Shown: positions 1 through 8,255 of the stretch, one piece after another
Layout: every line of letters begins with the position of its first letter
Numbering within the stretch: the stretch's first letter is position 1
Assembly: GCA_002352055.1 (NCBI GenBank)
Contig: DEHS01000030.1
Span: forward strand, 5,476 to 35,612
Direction of reading: 5' to 3'
Source: Legionellaceae bacterium UBA2794
Lineage (GTDB): Bacteria > Pseudomonadota > Gammaproteobacteria > Legionellales > Legionellaceae
DNA length: 30,137 bases
Made by a program: the position numbers and the translations under genes
The notes under the pieces: model-generated
Told to the model about the DNA's origin: nothing
Databases searched by the model: none
What the model saw: the letters and a program-made list of their open reading frames with translations, nothing else

Positions 1-957
1 ATGTGATCGAGCTAAAAACTCTTCTTTGGCAGAACCTGTATAGGGTGATTGCAATAATAATTGGGCCTGTTGCTGCGTGCATAAGTCTGTGCTCATCGCA
101 AGCCAATTTAAAGCATGTGCTATTATGGGAAAATCAATTAATGGTTGACCTAGTGAAATATTATATTCAGCAACGTCAAAATGTTGCGAGAATAAACGGT
201 GTACCGTGCGTGACTCTTGTTGCAGATTTGGAATTACAACCCCAATACGTGATTCCTTTAATATGATTTTTTGTTTTAACCACAAAAATAATTGGTCGTA
301 TTCCTCTTTATTATCCTGTGCTGCAACAACTTCCGTAATGCCTTTTTTCTGAGGCAGATCGTAGAAATACTGGGTTACTTCATTTGCTGTAAAGTAGCTT
401 TGTAGTCTTACTTGTTGCGGTGTAAAGCCGTCAAAACAAACCCAAATTAATGTGTGGGGTATTTTAATTAAAGGTTCTTTAATGAGGCAGGAGCTGATTT
501 GCTGTTCTGTAATGAGATTAAATGTATCGAGGTGTTTGTTAAAATGATGCCACCATAATTGAAATCGTTCCGTTTGGGTATTGTGTTTAAAAGCAGAGTG
601 TTTTGGGTCTACATCCCACTGTGTGCAATATTCCCAAGCTTGCACTATTGCAGCAAGTAACCCCTCGCTGTAGGTAATTTCAGTGTCGTCTTTGATGATT
701 TTTTGCCATAAATGCCGGGATTGAATGTTATTGAGGAGCAAGGGAAAAGGTGAGTTTGTGCAATTGCGTTTTAATTGATTATAGCTTTGGGTCAAGAACA
801 TGGAATAGGGCTGACACCGGGGTTTATCCAGAGTATTTCGGGTGACTGATTTAAAGTAATGTCGCTCCAGATCGGCACTTAATCTATTATTAGGTGTAAT
901 GACCACAGCTCCCTGACTCATTAATTCAAGGAGCTTATTTTTATTGTTAAGTTGCAT
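1..957 (-). CDS. AddB-like probable DNA repair protein, N-terminal part (cut by window edge)
   Basis: The reading frame is open from an ATG at 955-957 to the left edge, giving 319 codons without a stop, so this is the N-terminal third or so of a large protein. The start region contains VVITPNNRLSADLERHY, which matches the opening of the proteobacterial 'probable DNA repair protein' family. That family is related to the AddB/RecB-type helicase-like proteins, which end in a PD-(D/E)XK nuclease domain; that domain would lie outside the window. The opening replaces a normal Walker A loop, so ATP binding at this site is doubtful, as in AddB-like proteins generally. The rest of the visible part is alpha-helical, Trp- and Gln-rich. 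The gene lies 65 bp after the stop of the small membrane protein and reads in the same direction, so it may close the kdsC operon. I assign the family from the N-terminal pattern and overall character; the exact function is unknown. Confidence 0.7.
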   Translation of the reverse strand, partial: MQLNNKNKLLELMSQGAVVITPNNRLSADLERHYFKSVTRNTLDKPRCQPYSMFLTQSYNQLKRNCTNSPFPLLLNNIQSRHLWQKIIKDDTEITYSEGLLAAIVQAWEYCTQWDVDPKHSAFKHNTQTERFQLWWHHFNKHLDTFNLITEQQISSCLIKEPLIKIPHTLIWVCFDGFTPQQVRLQSYFTANEVTQYFYDLPQKKGITEVVAAQDNKEEYDQLFLWLKQKIILKESRIGVVIPNLQQESRTVHRLFSQHFDVAEYNISLGQPLIDFPIIAHALNWLAMSTDLCTQQQAQLLLQSPYTGSAKEEFLARSH

Positions 958-1022
958 CTGGTGACAATAACCTTGTTAAAAAACTCATAATAGCAGTTTA
1001 GGTTTTGTTATAAAAACCGGAT

Positions 1023-1550
1023 TTATCTTTTGCTAATGTTTTGATTTACAGCCCTTTGATGGCGATTTTGAATATGGATCACATCGTATACTAATCGTCC
1101 TCTTAAATATATAGCTGCGAATCCTGCAGCGATTGCCAGTATGATGCCAAAGACGATATAACAGTATGCCAGTGCAAATAAATAAAAATGAATCATATCC
1201 TGTAAATCAGTCAGCGCAAATACACTGACATTCTCCCATCTCATCAATAATACAAGCCCGAGTGTGAATACGGGGATGGAGGCCATAACCATTGCAAATC
1301 CTAACCAAAATGTTTTTGATTTATAAGGTCGTACGCAATGAATAATACTTTCTCCAAAAACAGCACCGGTACCTGTCGCAATCAAAAGCCCGAGCAGAAC
1401 AGCTTGTGACAGAGGAATAACTTCCTCTACTCCCATTGTTATCAGCAACTCATCAATAAGCACGGTAAATACAATGGATAATAATCCGAAATAGATAGCA
1501 GCAAGCAAACGGGGGTGTGAAAAATTAAGCGCGGGATCTGATTCGTTCAT
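1023..1550 (-). CDS. small polytopic inner-membrane protein, unknown function
   Basis: About 175 residues with four strongly hydrophobic stretches, beginning at LLAAIYFGLLSIVFTVL, AVLLGLLIATGTGAVFG, FWLGFAMVMASIPVFTL and FYLFALAYCYIVFGIIL, followed by a basic tail (RGRL, NRHQR). This predicts an inner-membrane protein with a short acidic N terminus. I do not recognise a family. I chose the ATG at 1548-1550 because ATCAGGAT at 1557-1564 is a good ribosome binding site at normal distance. The longer frame would need a TTG at 1568 without a Shine-Dalgarno sequence. It lies 45 bp after the DUF1415 gene and 65 bp before the DNA repair gene, in the same direction. The location suggests only co-transcription, not a role. 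Confidence 0.75.
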   Translation of the reverse strand: MNESDPALNFSHPRLLAAIYFGLLSIVFTVLIDELLITMGVEEVIPLSQAVLLGLLIATGTGAVFGESIIHCVRPYKSKTFWLGFAMVMASIPVFTLGLVLLMRWENVSVFALTDLQDMIHFYLFALAYCYIVFGIILAIAAGFAAIYLRGRLVYDVIHIQNRHQRAVNQNISKR

Positions 1551-1595
1551 GATTTCATCCTGATTCAAATTATATGTATAATTTTAGTACAGATT

Positions 1596-2147
1596 TTATT
1601 CTTTTTGCTGATTTAATTGAATTTTTTTGATTTCTTCCAGTCCTAAATCACGCAAAATAGCCATATTTTTTTCTGGAATTTTATGGGTGTCACCATATAC
1701 AGCTATGGCTTTTTCCAGGCTTTCTTCCCTTAAGATGTGCAGCATAGGGTAGGGTGACCGATTGGTATAATTAGTTACATCAGTAGGGTCAGTATCGGCA
1801 AAGTAATAATCAGGATGAAAACTGGCAACCTGATATATGCCTTCATATTCCAGCTGAACAATCAGTTGCTCGGCAAGCGCAACCAGATCCAGATACGAAT
1901 AAAAATCTTTAAATGAGTCGGGAAATACAATCAGAGTGGTTTCCGTTGAGGGATGCTCATCAAGGAAATGAAGCTCAGTCATTAATTCTTCTAAAGCATG
2001 TGCTTTTTTTACCGCCTGCGAAACAGTCAGACGTAACGTTGATTTGACTACTGGAGCGTTAGCGAATGGGCACAGGTTATATTTTATAATGAATGACTGA
2101 ACCCAATTCAGTGTTTGTAGTTTTACTTGTTGTTCCAGCTCGGACAT
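1596..2147 (-). CDS. DUF1415 family protein
   Basis: 183 residues, full length for the DUF1415 family, whose hallmark opening is present here as LNWVQSFIIKYNLCPFA near residues 13-29. Other typical family stretches are LIVFPDSFKDFYSYLDLV, SFHPDYYFADTDPTDVTNYTNRS (read as two parts) and the C-terminal NMAILRDLGLEEI. The Cys in NLCPFA and the Asp/His-rich centre are conserved-looking and could bind a metal or be catalytic, but no activity has been established that I know of. It is a soluble protein without a signal peptide. It sits between ispA (59 bp upstream) and the membrane protein gene, and is probably part of the same transcript. Function remains unknown; the family assignment is firm. 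Confidence 0.85.
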   Translation of the reverse strand: MSELEQQVKLQTLNWVQSFIIKYNLCPFANAPVVKSTLRLTVSQAVKKAHALEELMTELHFLDEHPSTETTLIVFPDSFKDFYSYLDLVALAEQLIVQLEYEGIYQVASFHPDYYFADTDPTDVTNYTNRSPYPMLHILREESLEKAIAVYGDTHKIPEKNMAILRDLGLEEIKKIQLNQQKE

Positions 2148-2206
2148 TGCAATTCTTGAAAAAATCTTGATTCATTATTATACCTGAAAATCATTAAGGA
2201 TGTGAA

Positions 2207-3103
2207 TTAATGATGACGATTGATTATAAAATGGGTGATTTGTTTCATTCTTTTAAAATCTAACTTGAGTGAATTGATACACCTCATTGCTTTGTCAACA
2301 TACCTTATTTCTGCCTGCTTTGCCTTCTCTATGCTTGTGACGACAGGATAAATTGGCTTGTTCATTTTTAAGTCATTACCCTGACATTTACCTAACACTT
2401 CAGTACTTGATTCCAGACCTATTATGTCATCATGAATTTGAAAGGCTATGCCGATGTTTTCTCCAAAACAATCCAGAAGCTCCAGCGTCTCTGGATCGTT
2501 TATGTTTGCCGCCAAGGCTCCCAAAATTACAGAGGCACTGATCAAACGGCCGGTTTTCATTTTGTACATTAAATCCAAATCATCGACGGATGTTGTTTTG
2601 TTTAAAAACTCTAAATCCATGATCTCTCCACCCGCCATGCCTTTAGAACCAATAGAGTGGGTTAAAACATCTATCATTTTGAGTGCGGTATCAGGAGTCA
2701 ATGAGGGTGACTTTAATGGTAGATTGGCCAAAATGTTAAATGAAAGGCTCTGTAATGCATCTCCAGCTAAAATTGCCACCGCGTCACCAAATACCTTGTG
2801 ACAAGTTTGCTTTCCACGCCGTAAATTATCATTGTCTAAAGCAGGTAAATCATCATGAATTAATGAAAAAGCATGAATTATTTCTATTGCTGCACTTATT
2901 TCATCAAGAATCCTGTCTTCGGCATTAAATGCCTCCCCTACAGCAAAAACAAAAGCAGCTCGCACTCGTTTTCCGCCATTAAATACGGAGTAATTCATTG
3001 CTTCGTGCAGCTTTCGTGGCGATGATAATGTGTTGGGCAAGCATCGCTCCAATGCTTGATTGGCTCTTAATTGGCATGCTTGCATATAATCTAGTGTATC
3101 CAT
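2207..3103 (-). CDS. ispA: (2E,6E)-farnesyl diphosphate synthase
   Basis: Condenses isopentenyl diphosphate with dimethylallyl and then geranyl diphosphate to make farnesyl diphosphate, the precursor of ubiquinone and undecaprenyl chains, in the cytoplasm. The protein has the expected length (about 298 residues), the first aspartate-rich motif LIHDDLPALDND near residues 82-93, the second motif FQIHDDIIG, and the substrate motif GGKRVR near residue 44. Two starts are possible. The ATG at 3119-3121 overlaps the kdsC stop as TAATG, but has a poor binding site. The ATG at 3101-3103 has GGAGG and AGGGA just upstream and gives the usual N terminus MDTLDYMQ, so I prefer it. Translational coupling to kdsC is likely either way. 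The C terminus (NRHH) is slightly short but not truncated. Confidence 0.93.
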   Translation of the reverse strand: MDTLDYMQACQLRANQALERCLPNTLSSPRKLHEAMNYSVFNGGKRVRAAFVFAVGEAFNAEDRILDEISAAIEIIHAFSLIHDDLPALDNDNLRRGKQTCHKVFGDAVAILAGDALQSLSFNILANLPLKSPSLTPDTALKMIDVLTHSIGSKGMAGGEIMDLEFLNKTTSVDDLDLMYKMKTGRLISASVILGALAANINDPETLELLDCFGENIGIAFQIHDDIIGLESSTEVLGKCQGNDLKMNKPIYPVVTSIEKAKQAEIRYVDKAMRCINSLKLDFKRMKQITHFIINRHH

Positions 3104-3120
3104 AGAAGTCCCTGCCTCCA

Positions 3121-3678
3121 TTATTCTTTTGCAGGCTTTACCCCCGCAGCAAGATATCGTTCCACTGCCTTAGCCCCTTTATTCTGTGAATTTAAAATGA
3201 ATTCACATAATTCACGAACTGCCCCTTTCCCGCCTTCTTTATGGGTAGTCCAATGTGCTGCCTCCAACACTGCAGGAACTGCATTGGGTACAGTCACGCC
3301 CAAGCCCACTTTTTTTATCAGGGACAAATCGGAAATATCATCACCAATATAGGCAAATTCATCATCTTTGAATTTTAATTGGTCTTGAATTAATTTATAT
3401 GCGTTACGCTTGTCGACTTGACCGGCAAAATACGTGTCAATCCCCATTTGCTTCATCCGGTGGCTTATCACGTCATCTCCAGATGTGGTAATCACTGCAA
3501 GTTTAAGTCCCACACTCATTAGCATTTGAATTCCAACGACATCTTGGGTATGGAAAACCCTCATTTCGTTGCCATTATTCTCGATATAAATCTCACCATT
3601 TGTTAATACACCATCAATATCACAGATTAATCCTTTTATTTTTTTTGCCCGATCAAAAAGGCTTTGTTTGCTTTCCAT
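3121..3678 (-). CDS. kdsC: 3-deoxy-D-manno-octulosonate 8-phosphate phosphatase
   Basis: Removes phosphate from KDO-8-phosphate to give free KDO for the inner core of lipopolysaccharide. At 185 residues it has the size of the cap-less C0-type HAD phosphatases that act as tetramers. HAD motif I is ICDIDGVLTNG with nucleophile Asp20 and acid/base Asp22; motif II is the Thr/Ser of ITTSGDD; motif IV is YIGDDISDLSLI near residue 116; the family signature VGLGVTVPNAVPAV follows. It is the first gene of a run of five minus-strand genes and its TAA overlaps a possible ispA ATG. The downstream tail GVKPAKE is short. The assignment is secure at family level; specificity for KDO-8-P rather than another sugar phosphate follows from the full set of KdsC-type motifs. 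Confidence 0.92.
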   Translation of the reverse strand: MESKQSLFDRAKKIKGLICDIDGVLTNGEIYIENNGNEMRVFHTQDVVGIQMLMSVGLKLAVITTSGDDVISHRMKQMGIDTYFAGQVDKRNAYKLIQDQLKFKDDEFAYIGDDISDLSLIKKVGLGVTVPNAVPAVLEAAHWTTHKEGGKGAVRELCEFILNSQNKGAKAVERYLAAGVKPAKE

Positions 3679-3704
3679 AAGAATTGGCTCCAGGCTTTTT
3701 AAAA

Positions 3705-3710
3705 AGTATA
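3705..3710 (-). promoter_or_regulatory. candidate -10 element upstream of kdsC
   Basis: Read on the minus strand the bases are TATACT, 26 bp ahead of the kdsC start at 3678. No good -35 hexamer stands 16-18 bp upstream, so this is only a weak candidate. The 194-bp gap is divergent between kdsC and the acyltransferase gene and must hold promoters for both. Confidence 0.3.
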
Positions 3711-3872
3711 GTCGACACTTGGTTCAATGTGGAGAAACCTTATTTAGTATGCTTTATTAAATAGCAATATGACTTAAATGCTCTGATTTATCGTCGAAGG
3801 TCATGATTCATCAATAATTTCCAACTGTGCTATGATAAAAATGAATCTCCAAAGTTTGATTGGTAAGTCATC

Positions 3873-4436
3873 ATGAACGTTTTTTTTACTAAAGTATTTC
3901 ATTTATTTGGATGGACGATTGATGGAAAACTACCCACTGAAAAGAAATATATCTTAGTTGTTGCGCCTCATACCAGTAATTGGGATCTGATTGTAGGGCT
4001 TGGAGCTCGTTTCGCACTGGGAGAGAAAATTCATTTTATGGCAAAACACTCAGTCTTCTTTTTCCCGTTGGGAAATATATTGCGTCTTTTGGGTGGAATT
4101 CCGGTAGATCGGACCAGGAAAGAAAACAAAGTAGAGCAAATCATCAATTTGTTTCGTAGCAAAGAAAAATTAGCTATTGCAATAACTCCAGAAGGTACAC
4201 GCAGCCAAGTCAGCCGCCTGAAAGAGGGATTTTATTACATGGCGCTGGATGCGAAAATTCCTCTTGTTTTGGTAGGTTTTGATTACAAATCCAAACAGGT
4301 AAAAATTAGCGATGCCTTTTGGCCCACAGGCTCGATTAATTCTGACTTTCCGCAAATAATTGCCTATTTTCGTACCATTAATGGTCGCTTCCCCAAAGAA
4401 ATACCTGATTTTTCGCCAAAATCTAAACCGAAATAA
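3873..4436 (+). CDS. PlsC-type lysophospholipid/glycerol acyltransferase family protein
   Basis: 187 residues of the 1-acyl-sn-glycerol-3-phosphate acyltransferase superfamily. These enzymes move a fatty acyl group from acyl-ACP or acyl-CoA to a hydroxyl of a lipid at the inner membrane. The catalytic HX4D box is visible as APHTSNWD near residues 31-38, the second block as GGIPVDRTRKEN near residue 73, and the third block as ITPEGTRS near residues 103-110. It is shorter than a standard PlsC (about 240) and lacks an obvious long N-terminal membrane helix. That fits the compact subgroup often labelled only as acyltransferase, so the exact acceptor is unknown. It stands alone between the divergent kdsC operon and the convergent cbpM gene. 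Confidence 0.85.
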   Translation: MNVFFTKVFHLFGWTIDGKLPTEKKYILVVAPHTSNWDLIVGLGARFALGEKIHFMAKHSVFFFPLGNILRLLGGIPVDRTRKENKVEQIINLFRSKEKLAIAITPEGTRSQVSRLKEGFYYMALDAKIPLVLVGFDYKSKQVKISDAFWPTGSINSDFPQIIAYFRTINGRFPKEIPDFSPKSKPK

Positions 4437-4456
4437 TCTATGAGGGCGGTGTCCGT

Positions 4457-4771
4457 CTAAAAATGTTTGCGTAATATGCTTAATTCGTCACGCATTTTAT
4501 CCATCTCATCGAGCAGTTCCAGAGCAAGAGCTACCCCAGGTAGATTAATATCCAAATCTTTATGCAGACGAAATGCAGTTTCAATCCGACGAAGTGACTT
4601 TTGATCCAAAGCCAGCTGTTTGATATCGGAAGTTTGATTGGTAAAGAGGCCTTCTTCAAGCATTTCACGTAGTAATTCTTGTGGGATGTGGTATTTATAG
4701 CAGATCTCGGTTACCGAAAGAGTTGACTCTTCTTCGATAAGCACGCCAACTAATACATTCTCTTTGTTCAT
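4457..4771 (-). CDS. cbpM: chaperone modulatory protein CbpM
   Basis: 104 residues, a small MerR-like helical protein that in Escherichia coli binds the J domain of CbpA and inhibits both its co-chaperone and DNA-binding activities. Typical features here are an N-terminal helix-turn-helix-like stretch (TLSVTEICYKYHIPQELLREML), the mid-part DQKSLRRIETAFRLHKDLDINLPGVALALELLDEM (several blocks), and the C-terminal helix DELSILRKHF. The gene starts 2 bp after the cbpA stop, which is the usual cbpA-cbpM arrangement, and convergent transcription with the acyltransferase gene ends 20 bp away. The family assignment rests on this neighbourhood plus the MerR-like GVALALELLD block. Confidence 0.88.
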   Translation of the reverse strand: MNKENVLVGVLIEEESTLSVTEICYKYHIPQELLREMLEEGLFTNQTSDIKQLALDQKSLRRIETAFRLHKDLDINLPGVALALELLDEMDKMRDELSILRKHF

Positions 4772-4773
4772 GC

Positions 4774-5667
4774 TTACACTCCCATGTGTTCGCGTGGATT
4801 AAAAGGCATTACCTCCGCCATTTTTTGATACAGTTCTTTCGCGGCTTCATCTTTAGCAGGTGGGGTAATTATTTTTAATAAGACGTATTGATTGCCAGGA
4901 TTTTTTCCTGGGAGACCGCGATTTTTTATACGTAATTTTTGACCCCCCTGCGAGCTCGGAGGAATTTTCAAATCTATTTTTCCGGCCAAAGTGGGAACAA
5001 CAATGGTCGTGCCCAGAGCGGCTTCCCAAGGGGTGATGGGCAGCGTGAGATAAATGTCATTATCCATAACATCAAATAATGGATGCTTCATGACCTCTAC
5101 AGTTAGATAAATATCGCCTCGTGGGCCGCCATTTCTGCCCGGAGCTCCTTGACCTGCGAGGCGAATTTGTTGGCCGGATTTGACACCTGCAGGTATCTTG
5201 ACTTTAAGGGTTTGGGTTTTATCAGAACCATCGCTGGATGGAACTTGCAGGTTTTTAACAGTACCAGTAAACGCTTCTTCCAGGCTCACAGTCATCTTTC
5301 CCTGATAATCCTGACCTGCTGAGGGTTGTTGCTGATAACGTGCATGTCCAAATAGTGACTCGAAGAAATCGCTATCGAACTGCCCCCCCTCGTAAGATTG
5401 AGAATGGCTTCGTCCCCCGGTGCCTGTTGATTGATAGGCCCTTTGATTAAATTCACGATTTTTAAGGTATTGATCATACTCTGCTCTTTTTACAGGATCA
5501 TGTAATACCTCGTAAGCTTCACCCATCTCTTTGAACTGTTCTTCTGCATTTTTTTCTTTGCTGATATCAGGATGGTATTTTCGCGCCAATTTACGATAAG
5601 CGGTTTTAATTTCTTTTTCTGAGGCATCTTTGGCGACCCCCATTATCTTGTAATAATCTTTATCCAT
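4774..5667 (-). CDS. cbpA: curved-DNA-binding protein CbpA (DnaJ-class co-chaperone)
   Basis: 297 residues. The J domain lies at residues 4-69 with the HPD motif in YRKLARKYHPDISKE, which stimulates the ATPase of DnaK. A Gly/Ser/Gln-rich linker follows (about residues 75-110), then two peptide-binding beta domains of the DnaJ C-terminal type from TVSLEEAFTGT onward. There is no CXXCXGXG zinc finger, which separates it from DnaJ itself and fits CbpA. It is followed after 2 bp by cbpM, its known inhibitor. It starts 64 bp after ackA in the same direction, so transcription could come from the phaC operon, although no terminator or promoter is clear in that gap. The upstream AAGAGAG is a moderate ribosome binding site. 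Confidence 0.92.
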   Translation of the reverse strand: MDKDYYKIMGVAKDASEKEIKTAYRKLARKYHPDISKEKNAEEQFKEMGEAYEVLHDPVKRAEYDQYLKNREFNQRAYQSTGTGGRSHSQSYEGGQFDSDFFESLFGHARYQQQPSAGQDYQGKMTVSLEEAFTGTVKNLQVPSSDGSDKTQTLKVKIPAGVKSGQQIRLAGQGAPGRNGGPRGDIYLTVEVMKHPLFDVMDNDIYLTLPITPWEAALGTTIVVPTLAGKIDLKIPPSSQGGQKLRIKNRGLPGKNPGNQYVLLKIITPPAKDEAAKELYQKMAEVMPFNPREHMGV

Positions 5668-5731
5668 TAAGCAACTCTCTTGTTGGCTCGCTCTGCTAAC
5701 GCAAGAGGAGGTTATTCATATTATTTTGGTC

Positions 5732-6844
5732 TTAATTTTCTAATAATGCAAAGGCGTGCATAGCCATCATTTTCTCTTCATTTGCTGGCATAACAAGATG
5801 AGAAAAAGGGCGTAAACAGTGAATCCGGGCAAGTATTTTATCTCGAATTAGTTGAGAATTTTCCCCTATTCCTCCGGTGAATACAAGAGCATCAATTCCA
5901 TCTAACGAGATAGCCATCATCCCAATAAATTGGGCTGCTTTTAAGCAAAAATAATCCAAAGCAAATTGGGCACTTTCGTCTTCACTTTCCTGTAACTCTT
6001 TAACATCATTGGTTAACCCCGATAATCCCAAAAGCCCTGAGTCATTGTAAAGAATACCCTCTAACGTTGAAGGGGATATGCCTAATTCTCTCACCAGATA
6101 AATAATAGCTCCGGGATCAATACTCCCGCAACGAGTGCCCATGGGAAGTCCATCCAGTGCGGTTAATCCCATAGTGGTATCAATACTTACGCCATCAAGC
6201 AGGGCGCATAAACTCGCTCCATTTCCCAGGTGAGCGACCACCACTTTCCCTTTGGCCAATTTAGGATGTTCAATGCGAAGTGCATGGGCTATCCATTCAA
6301 AAGAAAGGCCATGAAATCCATAGCGTCTTATGCCAAGCTCTCTTATCTTGAGCGGGAGTGCATACGTAGTAAATACTGGGGTGTGGTTTGCATGAAAAGC
6401 TGTATCAAAACAAGCAATTTGGGGCAATGAGGGCTGAGTTTTTTCTATAATGTGTATTGCCGCCAGATTATGGGGTTGATGCAAGGGGGCTAAAGAATTA
6501 AGCGTGGATAATTCATCCAGGATTGCAGGTGTTATGAGGACACTCTGCGTAAATAACTCCCCACCGTGCACCACTCGATGTGCCACCGCTTTTACCTCCC
6601 AATCAGGCTGGGTCTTTACCCAATCTAGAATAAGTAAAATAGCCTCTTCATGCGTACAATCAGCATCTAATGAATTTGCTACGTTTTGGTTGGTGCTTTG
6701 ATTGGATGCTTTAAAAGTAGGGGTTGTACCTAAATCGTATATTTTTCCTTTAGCTAATAAATCCAGCTCCTTTGTTTGTGTAAATACCTGAAATTTAACA
6801 CTGGAAGAGCCTGAATTTATGGTGAGAAGAATGGGTATCGTCAT
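5732..6844 (-). CDS. ackA: acetate kinase family enzyme
   Basis: Interconverts acetyl phosphate plus ADP with acetate plus ATP; related kinases act on propionate or butyrate. At 370 residues it is slightly shorter than E. coli AckA (400). Motifs: N-terminal phosphate loop LTINSGSSSVKF (residues 7-18), HRVVHGG, DTAFHANH, RYGFHGLS, HLGNGASLCAL, MGLTALDGLPMGTRCG and FTGGIGENS near the C terminus. Its ATG overlaps the TGA of the upstream phosphotransacylase gene by four bases (ATGA), so the two are translationally coupled. Pairing with a phosphotransacylase of the Pta/Ptb superfamily gives a complete acyl-CoA to acyl-phosphate to acid route with ATP yield. The sequence alone does not show whether acetate or a C4 acid is the main substrate. 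Confidence 0.9.
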   Translation of the reverse strand: MTIPILLTINSGSSSVKFQVFTQTKELDLLAKGKIYDLGTTPTFKASNQSTNQNVANSLDADCTHEEAILLILDWVKTQPDWEVKAVAHRVVHGGELFTQSVLITPAILDELSTLNSLAPLHQPHNLAAIHIIEKTQPSLPQIACFDTAFHANHTPVFTTYALPLKIRELGIRRYGFHGLSFEWIAHALRIEHPKLAKGKVVVAHLGNGASLCALLDGVSIDTTMGLTALDGLPMGTRCGSIDPGAIIYLVRELGISPSTLEGILYNDSGLLGLSGLTNDVKELQESEDESAQFALDYFCLKAAQFIGMMAISLDGIDALVFTGGIGENSQLIRDKILARIHCLRPFSHLVMPANEEKMMAMHAFALLEN

Positions 6845-8244
6845 TTATAAAGCCCTGCTTTTTTGGCAGCATTAATTTTTACAGCTACGGCACAGGATAA
6901 AAGACGAGTGCGTAATGAGTCCGACCTACTAGCAAGAATTATAGGAACACGTGCACCCAGAACAATTCCTGCCGCGTCGGCGTGACTTAGAAAAGTTAAT
7001 TGTTTTGCTAAAATATTCCCTGATTCTATTTCCGGTACTACTAAAATATCGACATCTCCCGCGACTTCTGAATGGATGTTTTTTTCAATTGCGGCTTCTT
7101 TATTAATGGCGTTATCGAATGCGAGAGGTCCGTCTAATATACCATTAGTGATTTGCCCTCGATCTGCCATTTTACATAGTACCGCGGCATCAACTGTTGC
7201 CTGCATTTTTGGATTAACCGTTTCTACTGCTGCAAGAATTGCTACTTTTGGTTTCTGTTCCATGCCGTATAATATTCGCCACAGATTGATAGCGTTTTGA
7301 CAAATATCGGCTTTATCAGCTGCATTTGGCGCTATATTTATCGCAGCGTCTGTGATCATTAATGGTTTATGATATGTAGGCACATCCATGACGTATACAT
7401 GACTGATGCGGTGTTTCGTTCTCAGTCCCGAGCTTTGCGGTACCACGGCCGCCATTAACTCATCAGTGTGCAGTGCACCTTTCATTATGGCATCCACTTT
7501 CCCCTGGGCTGCCAGCTCAACCGCTTTAATGGCGGCAGCATCACTGTGCTCGGTATCAATTATTTCATAAGAGGCAAGCTTAACGTCCGCCTCTTTGGCA
7601 GCTTTTCTTATTTTGGCTAAAGGACCAATAAGTATGGGCGTTATTAATCCCGCTTTAACGGAATCCTCAACTGCTTCAAGCACATTGACTGTAACAGGAT
7701 GAACGACTGCTGTAATAATTGGAGGCATATCGCTACAGGATTCTATGGTCTGATTGAAACGATCATGCTTATGTATTTCTATATCTGGCAGTTCTGTCCG
7801 GTTAATGCGCAGTTTTTTGGTGGGCGCAATCACCTTGGCAATACCATCAATAACGGTTTCACCTTTTTGATTTACTCCTTTGCATATAAAGCGAACCAGA
7901 TTTTCATCCATTTTTTCGTGCACAACAACTGTAATAACTAATGTATCGCCAAGATGTACCGGCTTTTTAAAATGAATGTCCTGTTCAAGATAAATGGTTC
8001 CAGGCCCGGGCAACACCGTCCCCAACAGAGTGGAAATAAGTGCCCCCGACCACATACCATGCCCTACAACTCCATGAAAAATATCACTTTTAGCAAAATC
8101 CGGATTTAGATGAGCAGGATTTACATCACCAGACATTGCTGCAAACAGTTCAATATCATGCTGAGAGAGTGTTCGACTCAGACTTGCCTGTTGTCCTATA
8201 ACCAAATCAGTAAAGGTTACGTTTTCTAAAAATTGGTTAGTCAT
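6841..8244 (-). CDS. MaoC-type (R)-enoyl-CoA hydratase fused to phosphate acetyl/butyryltransferase
   Basis: 467 residues in two domains. Residues about 8-150 are a MaoC/hot-dog hydratase domain with the hydratase-2 motif FAAMSGDVNPAHLNPDFA, where Asp and His are the catalytic pair, and VVGHGMWSGALIS. Residues about 165-467 are a Pta/Ptb phosphotransacylase domain (TPILIGPLAKI, VDAIMKGALHTDELM, IAPNAADKADICQNAI, PALAFDNAINKEAA-like block and the C-terminal AGIVLGARVPIILASRSDS). This fused form is a known architecture annotated as bifunctional enoyl-CoA hydratase/phosphate acetyltransferase. In this operon it could supply (R)-3-hydroxyacyl-CoA to PHA synthase through the hydratase, and exchange acyl-CoA with acyl phosphate for the kinase. 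It starts 11 bp after phaC and overlaps ackA by four bases. Confidence 0.9.
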   Translation of the reverse strand: MTNQFLENVTFTDLVIGQQASLSRTLSQHDIELFAAMSGDVNPAHLNPDFAKSDIFHGVVGHGMWSGALISTLLGTVLPGPGTIYLEQDIHFKKPVHLGDTLVITVVVHEKMDENLVRFICKGVNQKGETVIDGIAKVIAPTKKLRINRTELPDIEIHKHDRFNQTIESCSDMPPIITAVVHPVTVNVLEAVEDSVKAGLITPILIGPLAKIRKAAKEADVKLASYEIIDTEHSDAAAIKAVELAAQGKVDAIMKGALHTDELMAAVVPQSSGLRTKHRISHVYVMDVPTYHKPLMITDAAINIAPNAADKADICQNAINLWRILYGMEQKPKVAILAAVETVNPKMQATVDAAVLCKMADRGQITNGILDGPLAFDNAINKEAAIEKNIHSEVAGDVDILVVPEIESGNILAKQLTFLSHADAAGIVLGARVPIILASRSDSLRTRLLSCAVAVKINAAKKAGLYK

Positions 8245-8255
8245 TGAATATCCAT

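Noticed and set aside
3..266. 87-codon plus-strand frame at the left edge
   Set aside because: It lies opposite the longer open frame of the AddB-like repair protein, has low-complexity content without family features, and no ribosome binding site.
2448..2801. 117-codon plus-strand frame inside ispA
   Set aside because: Antisense shadow of a well-conserved gene; its peptide has no recognisable pattern.
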